64,000 nt of DNA, from assembly GCA_002245135.1 (NCBI GenBank), contig NGBS01000873.1, positions 330,690 through 394,689 on the forward strand, in the 5' to 3' direction. Below the pieces are notes generated by a model. It ran no database searches. It was not told where the DNA came from and saw only the letters and a program-made list of their open reading frames with translations. The translations under genes and the position numbers were made by a program. Below are positions 11,416-24,781 of this stretch, in pieces. Origin of the DNA: Proteromonas lacertae (Eukaryota; Sar; Bigyra; Opalinata; Proteromonadidae). How positions within the stretch are numbered: position 1 is the stretch's first letter; each line of letters begins with the position of its first letter.

Positions 11416-13345
11416 ATGCAAGTTCAGCGTTGTAGGTTTGTAGATTTTGTACCCATTGGTATTCAATCAATGTGTTTCTCTCCTGACAACAACTGGGTTG
11501 CTTTAGTTAGGAAAAATAGTGATATCGAGATTTGGAATATTCACGATATGTTCTTTTGTGCATATGTATGGATATATTTTGTATTATTATATTGATTTAG
11601 AACTTGGCAATGAGTGAAGACATACAGATCAGAACTTTATTATGGATTTCCTATGATAAAGATGAAACAATTCCTCCAAACACAATATCCCCCAAATGGC
11701 GTTTATTTTGTTCTGGTTTGAATGGAAAATTATTTGAAATTGACTTAGAAGACCTTACGATATCGAATATAACAGATTCATATGGTGGTGGTATTTGGTG
11801 TATGGATTATGACAGTCACAGTGAAATGATAGCTCTTGGTTGTGAAGATGGAAGTATTAAGCTAATTGACGTAGCTGTTGGTAATCTAACATTTTTAAAA
11901 TCATTCAACAAGACAGAGACAAGAATTATGAGTATAAAATGGTCAAAAGATGGTAGTACAATTTACAGTGGTAATTCAAACGGCATAATCAGATCTTGGA
12001 ATACTAACTTAGGTAGAAGTGAAGTAATAATGTCAGTATATTATAATATATAATTTATTTAAAAATGAATAGATTGATAATAAGAAGAATGAGACAATAA
12101 TTTGGGATATCGTCAGTGTTGAAGATGGTACACTTGATCACAGGTGATTCAAATGGCAATTTATTAGTGTGGGACAGTATTACAGGGACTTTATTATATT
12201 CAATTTATAAATCCAGTGGAGATATCACTTGTTTATGTTTGAATGAGAGTGAAAATATGTTATTTGTAAGTGGTAGTGAAGGAAAAGTAATGTTATTCAA
12301 TAAAAATGATAAAAAATGGATATATAGTTGTAATAAACGGAGTCATTATAATGATGTGAATTGTTTAATTTTGAATAAGAATTATTTAATAAGTGGAAGT
12401 AATGATAGTTTTTTAATATCATATAATATTCACAACTTTATTATGACACCTTATCATAAATATTATCAATTCAATAAAGATAAAAATTGCTGTATAAGTA
12501 GTGAAAAGAACTTGATTTTATCAAAAGTATATATTTTATATATTTTATTATTTCTAATGAATATTAGATTAAGAATGATTTAAAGTTATATCACACTGCA
12601 ATATTACCTAAAACAAAAGTAGAATGTATCTTAGAAATGAATTTACTATTAAATGGAAATATTAATCAATTTGAAATATCCCAAAATGGTAAATTTATAG
12701 TCGTTACAACTCGATTTGAGAATAAGCTTTATAAAGTCAATTATAATAACAAGAGTAATGAAAGTGATAATTCAATAGAGATAGAATCAATAGAATTACC
12801 CAATGAAATAAAGAATATGAATATGTATAGTGTGAAGTTCAATTCAACCAATGATTTGTTGATATTAGGAAGTGAGAATGGTAAAATATATATAATCAAT
12901 TTGGATAAACCAAATAAGATAAAATATACACTAGAGAATGATGATAACTTACCAATAATGAATATATATGTATCTAATGATAGTCAATATTTATGTTGTA
13001 AAAGATATAATGATAATAACCTATTGGTTTATGATTTAGATAGTAGTGAAATAACTCATCAAATACCATTAGGAGAGAATGTAATAACAAATTTGATATT
13101 TGATAATAAAGGAGAAAAGATAATCTATAGTACAACCAATAATGAAGTTTATATATATAATATAAATAAAGATGAGTTTAATAAATGGAGTAAGAATAAT
13201 ACAAATAAAATAAGTGAAATATTGAGCAGTAGTAATTGTATTTTATATATAAATGAATTGAACAATAATAAATATCTACTTAGTGGAATTGATTATATTA
13301 TGCTTATGGATTTAGATAAAGATATAAGTAATGAAGATTTAGAAT

Positions 13346-13377
<32 letters not shown>

Positions 13378-13605
13378 CGAATAAAAAGAAGAAGAGATTC
13401 GTTTGCTCAAAAATCCAGTAAGAAAGGAGATAATACAATAGAATATAAGAACATAATGAATAATTATAGAAAATTTACAAAATATGGTGGAATATTAAAT
13501 ATAAGAAGTGATAATGATGGTAATTTGATAATAGTTGAATGTGTATGGAATAATAGTTTGAAATACTTAGATGATGTGTTAGAAAGAAGTGAATTTGGAA
13601 TTTAA
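11416..13605 (+). CDS. UTP4: UTP4/Cirhin-like WD40 protein of the small-subunit processome
   Basis: UTP4 (CIRH1A) is a tandem beta-propeller of the t-UTP complex, needed for pre-18S rRNA transcription and processing in the nucleolus. Diagnostic matches run through the N-half: FVPIGIQSMCFSPD, DIEIWNIHD, RLFCSGLNGKLFEIDL, GCEDGSIKL, RIMSIKWSKDGSTIYSGN, ITGDSNGNLLVWDSITGT. Three introns are clear: 11566-11600, 12036-12072 and 12527-12567. The frame shifts by one base around 12131-12140, between DGTL and ITGDSNG. Removing one base restores the family motif, so I take it as a consensus error. A poly-Asn run (about 13349-13376) interrupts the second propeller, which is much less conserved. A TTG six bases upstream of the ATG was not used. 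Confidence 0.84.
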
Positions 13606-14340
13606 TTAATATTCACATTTTTTTTAATTATGTAATGTTGTTATTATTGATTTGTTTATTTTTAGGGAAGAAGGTTTGATAAATCAAGTCTGATCAAGAT
13701 ATTAAGCAGGGTTGTATAAATTGATCTGCTATGGAGATCTGACTGAAACTATCGGTTTGGTTTTGACTTTCGGTCTGTCAAACATATCAAGATAAATGGA
13801 TGTAATTCTAAATCTATTTTTTTTATTCTTATATTTACTTATACGCAATAAGTCGTAATTTACTACTGTTTTTATGATCTATATTCTTCTAATTACTATG
13901 AAATTAAAACTAATATCAATCACCATATTCTTCTTATATTTTCACTTCTTAACAAATATTAATTGAAATCTCCTTTTATTATTCAATATAACCTGACATA
14001 GACAAATTTGACTAAACACACCTCTATAAATGTTTTTAACATTATCAGAAGTTAAATTAAGTAGCATAGATAGTAATGATATCACAACAATTCACTCTAA
14101 ATGATTGTAAGTGTGAAAATATAGAAATACAAGAAAATACAGTTTTATCAAGCCAAATGTTTTGTTTTTTTTCTTTTAAATTTTTAATATCATTCTAAAC
14201 CATATATAAAATATATAACGTAATAATATTACTCATTGGAAAGCATTAAATCAAATTACATGAATAGTAAAAAGTCATGCATAAATGTCACTGTCTGTCA
14301 GTGTAATTTTGAAAACTTACAACAGATAGGTTTTACTATT
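13606..14340. other. Intergenic between convergent genes
   Basis: This is 735 nt between the 3' ends of UTP4 and the small PA14 gene. A patch at about 13668-13800 is less AT-rich than its surroundings, but I found no open frame, tRNA signature or convincing snoRNA boxes. The rest is AT-rich sequence with T tracts. Confidence 0.4.
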
Positions 14341-15577
14341 TTATAATAATTCTTTGATGTAAAATCCAAACTTATTAATGATATTAAAATCATTATAATC
14401 ACCATACATGGCAATCACGTTTGAATTAATTCTTACAGCAGTTGGTGTGGAATGATAAGTAAGACTTTTAAGATGTCTCCTTCTATTAGTAACTAATGAG
14501 ACATAGTTAAAACATTCAACTTTTTTATTTAATTCATACATTATTTCCATAATATACTCACTATCATGTATTTTATACTCTACAACTTCATCTTTTCTTA
14601 TAGAAAATGAAACTATATCATTATATACTAATGATATGTCAGTTACACATTCTGTATTAAAATATATTCTTACTGCTGTAACAGTTACATTTGTTGTGTG
14701 TATTACTTCATTAAAAGTGTCAAACGGATGATAAAGAGTTTCATCTTTACAAGACGATAATAAAATAGTTTTTCTATATTCTATATGTTGACTGTAAAGA
14801 TGCCTCAAATACTCATCTTCTATTATTTCAAATTCCTCATTTTGTGGAGTTTTCCACTCAATACTGATGTAACTATATCTATCATCATTTCCACTATATA
14901 TAATTTCAAAAGAATAAAATCTTGGTTCTTTAATTGCAACTTTGTATATACCATCCTTTATAAAATCTATAGCAGTATTGTTGTCAAAATAAAATGATAA
15001 ATTCCCATTTGCAAGAAAATGAAGCTCATAATCACCACTTATTTTGAAATTTAACGAAGCTTTCATTTTACTGTAAATATTATCAACGATACATGACATA
15101 TATTTACAATCATAGAGAGTTTGATTCAATACTGTCATGTAATTAATATCTTCTTCTTCAAAACTATTCGCTTTATTAGAAAAGCTAGCTAAAATACCAA
15201 AACTTGTTTCTGTTGAAGATGGATCTATAATGTCATAAACTAAATTGATTTGGACCTTACTTCCATGTAGCAACCCATATATCAAAGCAGTTTCATTCAT
15301 TACAATTTTTGATCTTGTTGCAGTTCCTCTAATTGCGCCTGTTAATCTATCTAAGACAATGTCATCAGGGATATTTTCAGCTGTAAATGTTCCAATAAAA
15401 ATGCTACATTTTGGTGGTGGGACATAGTTTGGATAATACTTCATAAAAGTAACTCTATCTGCTTTGTAATGACATTCAACTCCATTATAACCTTCACAGT
15501 TTACTATAAAATAAATAATTACTATAATATATACCTGTAATCAGCAAACAACAAAGCAATAAAAGAGTAAAGCTCAT
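14341..15577 (-). CDS. Secreted Ig-like (He_PIG) and PA14-like domain protein
   Basis: Exon 1 (15577-15535) encodes a signal peptide MSFTLLLLCCLLIT. A 31-nt intron (15504-15534) follows, then one long exon. After a Cys-rich start (NCEGYNGVECHYKADR) there is a He_PIG-type Ig repeat (IPDDIVLDRLTGAIRGTA). A PA14-like beta-sandwich region follows, with SLNFKISGDYELHFLANGNL, an NNTAIDFIKDG turn and SISIEW-type strands. The C-terminal third is unassigned. No C-terminal membrane segment is present, so it is probably secreted. It is transcribed divergently from the large He_PIG/PA14 gene, sharing a 138-bp gap and the same domain types, which suggests a related pair. Ligand, probably carbohydrate or surface protein, is inferred from PA14 domains in general. 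Confidence 0.7.
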
Positions 15578-15715
15578 TAATAATTAGAGATCTTATTTAA
15601 ATAAGAAATCGATATACTACGAAGATAGTCCAATTAAATGAAGTATTTAAGATTTTACGTAAAAATATTGGATTTTCAATGTGGTGCGAAAAACTAACCA
15701 AAAATTTATTTTTTA
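15578..15715. promoter_or_regulatory. Shared divergent promoter of the PA14 gene pair
   Basis: Only 138 bp separate the start codons of two divergently transcribed secreted or membrane proteins with the same domain types. The interval is AT-rich with T and A tracts. I could not pick out a specific core element. Confidence 0.45.
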
Positions 15716-18700
15716 ATGAAATTTACAGTGTTGTGTGTTATCTGTATGACTAATATTGTTATAAATGAATAGTACTATATGTTATGCCTTCATTGTGTGT
15801 TGGTAGTTTCAAGTATGAGTATAGTTATTTTCATTTGAAAGTTGGAGAAGAAGCTACAATCAATAAACCAACTGATTTAAAAGGAGGTCTATATGTTGTT
15901 GATAAAAAATTACCAGAAGGTTTATGGCTTGACCCAAACAGTGGATATATTTCTGGAGTTCCAACTGCTGAATCAAATAGCTATTACACCATAACATATA
16001 ATGCAGGAAAAGAAGATGCTGCTGTTTGCAGATTAAAAATTGTTTGTATGTTTAAATCCTTAATTTTCCTAGGCATGTCTGCTCTAGTTATAAATTGTGG
16101 AGTTTCTAAGCTAACAACTGTTTCTCTCATCAATACACTTTTAGTTTGTAGTTCCACAAGTGAAATTCCTGAAGATGGTTGGTCAATATCCCCCAAAGAT
16201 GTGAAAGGTATTATTCAAGATGGTCCAAATTTGAGATTTAATAATTTCAATCCTTATACTACCATGAATATAACTATTGAAGCTACAAATGCTATTGGAA
16301 TTGGTATATTTGAAATAGAAATTGTTAAAGTTGAAAATCCTGGATTAAATAATGGTATTTATGTTAGATTTAATGATTTGGAAACAACAAGATGTGGTGA
16401 TTATTATGATGGTATATCTGTTTATGATTTCTATGAAGGTGCAATGAATGATTTATATGGATTAATTGATTTTGAACAATGGAAAAGTAAGATGGGAATA
16501 TCTATTTCTAGAAAAGTAACATCATTCAATGGTACAATGGATGGATTTATTGATATTGAAACAGCTGGTGAATATACATTCTATATGCAAACTGGTAATG
16601 AAATGAATGCTAGAGTGTTTATTGATGATGTAGAAATATTATCAGATTGGAGTGAATGTAAACCATTTAATGAATCATTACAATCATCCAAAGTGAAACT
16701 AGAGAGTGGTTTAAGAAGAGTATTAATTGAATTTATGGGAGGTGAAGGATTAGATTTCCATTTTGTATTTGACTATTCAACACCAGATAGTTCAACAAGA
16801 AAACCAATTCCATTTAAATATTCCAAATCTTATTTTGATCCAGTGACATTCTTAACTGCTGATTCTTTAGAAGTAAGTTGGTTATATGATGCTTTCAGTT
16901 TAACTCCACTTCATGTTTCAAGAGGTGTTCCAACAAGTTGTTGGATTACTAATAATGCTCAATTACCTGAAGGATCAGAAGTAACAGTTGATGGTATAAA
17001 AGGCCATCCACAATATGTTATGGAACAAACAGAATATAAATTGAAATGTAAAAATGGAGATAGTGAAACAAATGAAATAACAATAAAACTTCGTGTAACA
17101 AAGAAAACAATAGAAGGAGTTCGATCTTATTATTATAAACCTCATAATTTTGATACAAGTTTATTTACTAAATATGGACCAAATGTAGATGGTTTAGAAG
17201 CATCTTACATTCAAAAACAAGATCAGCCGTTTATAGAAGAAACACAAGAGAAACCTCATCCTGAAGGATTGAGTATCGAATTTCTTGATGATTATGGTGT
17301 TTATTGGGAAGGCTATCTTCATGCACAAAAAGAAGATATTGGTATTAATACTTTCAAAATAAATGCCGAAGGTGGTTATTGGATTTATATTGATAATAAA
17401 GAAATATTATCTAAACCAGGAAGAAATAAGGTAGATAATCCAAGTTATTTTGATTATGAATTGAATGATGATTATTTGTTTGTTCAAATCTATTATGTTT
17501 CCCATTATGGTTATTCATCATTCACAATTTCCAAGAAGTTGATTAGTGAAACTGAAGATGATTATAGTAAAGTTCTTCCATTTAGATATGTTCCAGTAAA
17601 TGATTATTTTATGATGAGTCAAAGTACAGCAACTTATCTAAAAGGTCAAGTAGTAGAAAATAAAGCAATTCCAGTTGAAGATTTTGATTGTAAAAATGTA
17701 AAAGTTAATCCTCCATTACCAGATGGTTTAGAAGCTCATTGTTCAAATAATCCATTCAATCCCGTAATAATAGCAGGAACTGCAACCAGTGAAAGGTTTA
17801 TCGAAATGAAAGAACATACAATAACAGTAACAAGTTCAAAAGATAAATCTGTTTCAACAAGCATTTATATTTCTGTAAAACGTATATATAATTATTAGTT
17901 ATAATTGAATATATAGCTGTTGAATCTCCATCTGGTTTTTATGTTTTAGATCTTCAAAGTGGAAAGAAATATAGTGATGAGATTACTTTAGTTGTAGGTG
18001 AATTCTATGATCTTCAATTCCATGTAGAAAGTGGATATGTAATTTCATTTGGAATAGAGAATATTCCAGTTGGATTCTCATACAATTGGGAAAGTTCAAC
18101 ACTTTCAGGAAGTGCAAAAAATATATTAGATGTAGATATATTAGTAAATGCAATTTTTGGACTTTCAGATGGTGATAGTAAACTATTTACATTTAAAATA
18201 AAAGTAGATGGTGGATGTGAAAATGGGGTGAGACATGTATTTCATTTTAGTAATGATTTTGTTGATAATGGACAGTATTTAAAACTTACTGTAAGTGCAT
18301 CAAATGATGATGTTGTATATGATGTGTATGAAAAAGAAACAGTTAGTTTACCTCGTAGTTACAGTAAATGTCTCCCAGAAGATACCTATAAAATCTATGT
18401 AAGTGTTAAGTTTGATTATTATTTAACAATTTATAATAATGGTTTAAGAATTTATAGACTACATGCTAATTATCCTAATGCTGAATCTCAAAGTGTTATA
18501 CTAAACACAGGTATATATATAATTATTGTAAATATTATAATTATTATTTGTAATAGAACCTGTTTTACCTAAATTCCATTATACAACAAATAATGTAACA
18601 TATTATCAAAATGATGAAGTACTTTTAATTCCAAAGATTGAAGCATATATTGAATATTTCACCATTACATCTTCTACATTACCAAAAGGTATTATATTCA

Positions 18701-21700
18701 ACAACATAACAGGAAGAATATATGGAACAGCCGAAGAAGTAACAAAGATAACAAATTATAAGATTACAGCTCATAATGATAAAGGTGAAGTTAGTGTAGA
18801 AATGATAATTCAAATTCTTCCAGATACACAAGAAGATGATTGTGAAAATGCTGAAAAATTCTTAGTTGGATTGACATTATATGTTGGGGATAATTACGAT
18901 ATACCTGCTTATCAGTTAATAAATTCAAAAGATGAAGTTGTGTTTGAAAGATCAAAGAATTCATTTTTTGGAAGCACCATTGACAGAGTAAAGATGTGTA
19001 TAACAAAAGGATTATATATTTTGAGATTAATTAACTACGGTGATATTTCACGATACTATGATTCAAATATTACTATTTCTGCTGGTAATTCAATTATTGG
19101 AATGTACACATTGTTTAATTCTGATAATGGCGAAGTAAATAAAACATTTGACTGTATGTAGGATTATATTATTATTATATATTACTAGGTAACTATCTTA
19201 TTGATACTCATACTGAATGGCAAAATAGTCAACAATATGTTCCAAATTGGGAATTTAAGAATGGATCAGTTTCATGGCCATCATCAACAATCAAAGCACT
19301 TCCACAAACATCATTATCTAAACCAACATATTATTTAAGATATGCATTAACATTCTCTAAATATGATCAGTATGCAGGATATTTCATTAGAATTAAACAT
19401 AAATCAGGTGTAATAGTTCGAGTAAATGGAAGAGTAATATTTCGAGATAATTTACCAGTTGGTGATGTCGATGAAAATACACCAGGAGATACTGCTCATG
19501 AAAGAGCAAAAGAAGAGAATTTCATATTGCCAATCGATGATTTAAATGAAACTGCAATAGTAACTTATGAAATTCATAAAAGTCCAAATGATGATAATTT
19601 CCCAAATGAAGATAAATTCTTTATATTCCCTTTACATGGAGATAATGATGAAGATTGTATTGTATTATCACTTCATGGAGGAAGAGTGACAGATTCATCT
19701 AGTAAAAGTTATGGTAAAGATGAAGATTCTACATCTAAAAATGCATTTGATCTATCAAATGATGCATGGGTAGATTGGTATGGCACTGTTGATGGTCATT
19801 CATATGCAGATTATTCATTTGGTGAAAATAATCACTATGCTTTTAATCAGTTTACAATCACATCTTATACTAATACACCATATTGCTATCCAATAAAAGT
19901 ATCACTAAGTGGTGTGACAGATACAGGAAAAGTTGATATAGTTTCATTAGATCCAGTTAATTATATGAATTTGAAGACAAAATCTCCTGGAAAAGCTTCA
20001 TTCAATGTAGATCCTTATACATTATATAATAGTTTAAGAGTAGATATACCAAAATCTAACCAGTATGAATGGAATGATAAACAAATGGAAGTAGAAAAAA
20101 TAGGATATCATTTATGTCGTACTAAGAAATGTCCTATTAATTCTATAGCAAATCTTCCAGAAGGAATATCAAACACATTCTTTAAAGCGAATTGTACAAC
20201 TCCAAGTATATCTGGTGAAAGATATTTCTACTGTTCAAACCTTGGTGTTTGGATTGAAGTAAATACAACATGCAAAGAACCGCCTAAATTTATCAATTCA
20301 GAATTAACTTTTACTTTTGAAGCTGGTATTCGTTATCATCAAGAATCAATATATGAAGTAACAGGAAATCCAACATATTATTATTTTAACTGTCCTAGTT
20401 GTCCATCAAATAAATTTATTCCTGATATGATATATGATAAAGACAGTGGTTTAATAAATGGAACTCCACTAAAAAGTGGGACATTTATAGTAACATTTAC
20501 AGCTTGGAATAAGTATGGATCAGATGAAATAACAATGACAATTATAATAAATCCAACCAATAAAGTAATTGTGTATTCATATATAGCAATTTTTCAAGCT
20601 GCTGTTTATGAAGAATTAATACATTATCAATTATTTTGGGTAGAAAGTACTACACCAGTAACATATAGTGTAGAGGAACTTCCACAAGGTTTATACTTAA
20701 ATTCATCAGCTGGTTATCTTTATGGTAAAGCAGTTACACCATCTGATAAAGATTATTTATTTACAATAAAAAATACAGCAGGTCATTTTGCTGCAAGAAC
20801 AATTAGAATTATAATCGCATTACCTTTTACACCAGTAATGGTTGAATCTGTAGATAAATTAGAATTAGTATATATGTATGATTATCAAAATCAATATCCA
20901 GTAGTATGTTATGCTAAGGAATTAAGTTATAGTATTGATAAAGATTTACCTTCAAATTTAACTTATGATAGAACAACTGGTGTAATGAGTGGAAAAGTAA
21001 CAGCTCCAATTCAATCAGCTGTTAATTATACATTCTCATGTTATGCTAATGGTGAAACAATTTCAAAAGTAATTCCAGTTTCAATAATTGAATCAGATAA
21101 TCCAGTAATAATAAGTCAAAATGAATCTGTTACATTAATAGCAGGTGAAGAATTATTCAATGCTCAATTCTTTGTAGTAAGTGGAAATAATTTAGTTTAT
21201 TCAATCACTCCGACATTACCTATTGGAATAACAATGGATTCAAAGAATGGAAGATTTAATGGTTATGCCAAAACAGCTAATCGAAATACAACTTATGCAA
21301 TCAATGTATCTAATGGAAAAGTGTCAATTCAATTGAAAATGTCAATCGAAATAATAAAAAGTGATAAACCAATAATCCCTGATTCAACAATAAAGAAAAA
21401 TATAACAGTAGCAACAGGAACATTAGTATCAATTCAATTGTTTGATGTAATTGGAGATGGTTTATTAGTTTCAGTAAATCCACCATTACCAGATGGTTTT
21501 ATGATATATTCATCTGGTTATTTACAAGGAGTTTCTGTAGTTGATGTTGAACCACAAGATTATTTAATAACAGTAACAGATATGAATGGCAAATCAGCGA
21601 GTGTAACAATCACATTAGAATTTATAGCAAAGAAATGTCCAGCAAATGGTGGTTTTCCAGAAACTTTAGTGGGAGATAATGCTATAATGAAATGTGGAGG

Positions 21701-21956
21701 AGGTCGATCTGGTTATATAATGAGAAGATGTATTTATGCCAATGGAAATGCAATCTGGCAATCTCCAATCGATGAATGTTCAGGAAGTATGGTTGGTGCA
21801 TTAATTGGAATAATAATTGGTTGTATAATTGGAGGAGGAGTTTTATTTTTAGGAAGTTATTGTATTTATGTTCGAATAGGAGGAAGAACAAAACATGTTC
21901 GAAAAACAACAGAGCATATAGTTGATGCTTTGAAAGATACAGGTGTAAGAATATAA
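15716..21956 (+). CDS. Giant type I membrane protein with He_PIG Ig repeats and PA14 domains
   Basis: About 2,020 residues. Exon 1 (15716-15743) joins over a 29-nt intron (15744-15772) to complete a signal peptide MKFTVLCVILLYVMPSLC. Further introns: 17882-17916, 18511-18557, 19154-19188, and possibly an in-frame 27-nt intron near 16049. There are about ten Ig-like He_PIG repeats, each with a 'LP.GL.ld..tG.i.G.p' core. The first is LPEGLWLDPNSGYISGVP near 15915; others lie near 18690, 20700, 20950, 21220 and 21490. At least two PA14-like modules sit near 16350-16800 and 17110-17560. Two Cys-rich sushi-like modules appear near 20130-20270 and 21630-21780. A single membrane helix (GALIGIIIGCIIGGGVLFLG) precedes a short basic cytosolic tail. 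It is likely a surface adhesin or recognition protein; the ligand is unknown. Confidence 0.82.
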
Positions 21957-22071
21957 TCTGACTTAGATAAATATTATTATATTCATTTCATTTGAAATAC
22001 ATAACATAAAGATTAATATTTAGCTAAAATTGTTACAAAGAAACAAAATTACATATAAGTATTACAACATC

Positions 22072-23232
22072 TTACAAATCATCAGTGTCATATTCTACAT
22101 CACTTTCTATTTCATTTCTGTTGTTATGGTATGGATTAGAGTTGACATTTAATATATCAAATGATTTACTAATCGCTATATCATCTATTGATGCTAACAA
22201 TCTAGATTTCTGTTTTTTTGAGGGTTTTAATGACCAACCTACTTTTAATTTTCTTCCGTTTATATAACTATTCTTCAATAACAAATAAGCAAAATTAGTA
22301 ACAGCATGATTTTCAAATTCAATAAAGCAATAACCATGATTAGTAATACACATACCTTCAGGACTATGATCTTCTAAATGTATCTAATAAATAAATAAAA
22401 AACATAAAAAAAATATACTTTTAATGAAGAACTAAGTAAATGATTTAATGATAACATTATATCATTACTAGTCATTCCATAATTTAAATTTCCTATATAT
22501 AATGTTCGATGATCTTCTACATTGCTTGTACGGCATAAATTACCTTTGATTGGAATTCCAAATATTGTCAAAACTGGAGATAAAGATTTTTCTTTTTCTG
22601 TTGTATTTTCAAAATATAAAAATGCATGTCTATTTATAAACATAGAAGTAAATACGATGTAGTAGTTTTTTCTTTTTTACTATTATTATTATTATTATTA
22701 TTATTATTGACTGGATTTGAGAATATTTCAGCTGTTACTACCTTACCAATATGTTTAAACGATTCTTGTAAGTTTTTCAATGTTATTCCATTTGGTAAAT
22801 TATCAATGAATATTTTATAACAATTTACTTTCATTTGGAATTCTTTCATATTCATATTTTCTAGTTTCTATTTCATATTATATATATATATATATACTAT
22901 TCCATTGATTTCACCTCCTATATTTTGACTTACAAAATATGGCTATTTAATAATTATATATAATAATATACAACTCCTTTCTTTACATTATCATCATTAT
23001 CTTTACTTATATTATCATTATATTCATTCTTATTACTCTCTTCATTTATGTTGGATTTATTATTATTATCACTTTCATTCCACACATCAGATACTGAATG
23101 GTTATTTTTATTTGGTTTATTATCATCTAATGATGGTAATGAATAGGCTCTTACTGCTCTTATAGTGATTGGTTGATCTTTCATTTTACGAGAATCTAAT
23201 AATGTTTGTACATTTAATGTATACATCTAATA

Positions 23233-23278
<46 letters not shown>

Positions 23279-24538
23279 TACACATTTCTCTAATAAATGA
23301 CTAATTAAATAGAAATGTTCTCCCATTATTGTCTTACAATAGTTTATAAAATTTGCACTATTAAATATATTTATATTCATGTATATATATATATATATAC
23401 ACTTGTTGTGGATATTGTGGAGTATTATTAAATCTTTTTAATCTTTGAATAAATAAATTGAACTGTTTATCATCTAATAGAGTTGATAAACGAAATGATA
23501 ATATTTGACTATCTCTACTCAACGCACTTTCATCCTAAATAATATTATTCATATATATATATATATATATATTATACTGGTAAATTCTCATTGCTATGAT
23601 ATCTATATTTATGTCTAACTGCTATCAATGTATGTCTTTCTGCATCTCTTTGTCTTACTTCTTTATTTGTCATTATATTAATAGTTAAATCAGGTAATGA
23701 GGATTTATTGTTTCCTACTAATACAGCTTTGATTAATTCGATTAATTCATCTTTCTTTTCATTTTCTTTTAATATACTGCCTAAATGTTCAAATAAGTTA
23801 TTTCGATCAGAATGACTTGCTTCATCTAATTGACCAAATCGGTTGAATAATTCGAATATTTTGTCATATTCTTCATCAGAACAAATACTATCTAATGTTT
23901 GACGTAATAATATTGCTCTTGATTCAAAACCATCATAATGAGTCATACTAATTATTAAACGTAATATATATATAAATACTCCCATAAATTGGATAAATTT
24001 GAAGCAGAATCTACGATTGATTGTAACTCTATTACTTCTTGTCTTACTTCTGCTGTTGGATTTGAATCTATAGGTTTACCAATCAAATAGGAATGTATTA
24101 ATGGAAATAATGTTGGTTTTAGTGGCTGTAATATTTGACCTATCTCTTTCATACTTCTTCTCAACTGCTGGTCAGAGATTGGACTTCTTAGGATTATAAA
24201 CTTTTGAAACGCATCATATAATTGTTTTCGCTTTCTTTTTGATAAAAGGTTGTAAAATTTATCTGCCAGTTTGTCTGCCTCTTCATTTTCTTTGATAATC
24301 TGGTGAGGATCTGTCTGATAGGTTTCCAATTCTTCCCAAGGAGTTTTGTCTTTCTATTACATAGTAATTATACGTTTATATTTATTACATAAAGGAACAT
24401 GTTGGGTTTTTCGAAAAAATGTTTAGGAAAAGCCACAGTGGGTAATACTGGAGGATTAGTGTAACATGAAAAAGTATCAGGTTTATCAGACATTTGAGAA
24501 ACACACTTCATAAACTCATATCCACTTTCTTCTGTCAT
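22072..24538 (-). CDS. RNA-binding protein: unassigned helical N-terminal region plus two RRM domains
   Basis: About nine exons join in frame into one protein of roughly 700 residues. The N-terminal two thirds is helix-rich and not recognised (for example KRKRKQLYDAFQKFII, RAILLRQTLDSICSDEEYD, YCKTIMGEHFYLISHLLEK). An Asn/Asp-rich linker follows. RRM1 starts at KIFIDNLPNGITLKNLQ, is interrupted by a poly-Asn run, and ends with HAFLYFEN. RRM2 runs from TLYIGNLNYGMTSNDIM to GYCFIEFE (RNP1). The tail is acidic and ends at 22072. The intron at about 22866-22892 joins GGEINGI to KLENMNMKEF in frame, which is why I merge the RRM part with the upstream exons. Introns are GT-AG, several with long AT or ATT runs. 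RNA processing is a reasonable guess. The specific family is unknown to me. Confidence 0.62.
23229..23276. repeat. (TAA)n microsatellite in an intron
   Basis: This is an almost pure run of TAA triplets within an intron of the two-RRM gene. It forms most of the intron between the exons ending EKC and starting MYTLNVQ. Confidence 0.8.
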
Positions 24539-24781
24539 ACTATTAAAATTTATATCATAAAAAAATACATGGGATATGTTCCTATACGTCTATTCAAAAT
24601 TCTAATTGTATTTCTAATCACAGACTTCATATAGAAAAATAATTTAAAAGTATTTTGAAATAAATGTTTGATGTAGGCTTGAATATTCATTTTTTTAAAG
24701 TGATGTAAAAGGTAATTATTCTCAATAGATTTTGTAATATTTATCAATATTAACAATAATAGAATATAATAATAATTATTA

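Noticed and set aside
13668-13800. Candidate tRNA or snoRNA in the UTP4-PA14 gap
   Set aside because: No cloverleaf, B box, or paired C and D boxes could be fitted on either strand.
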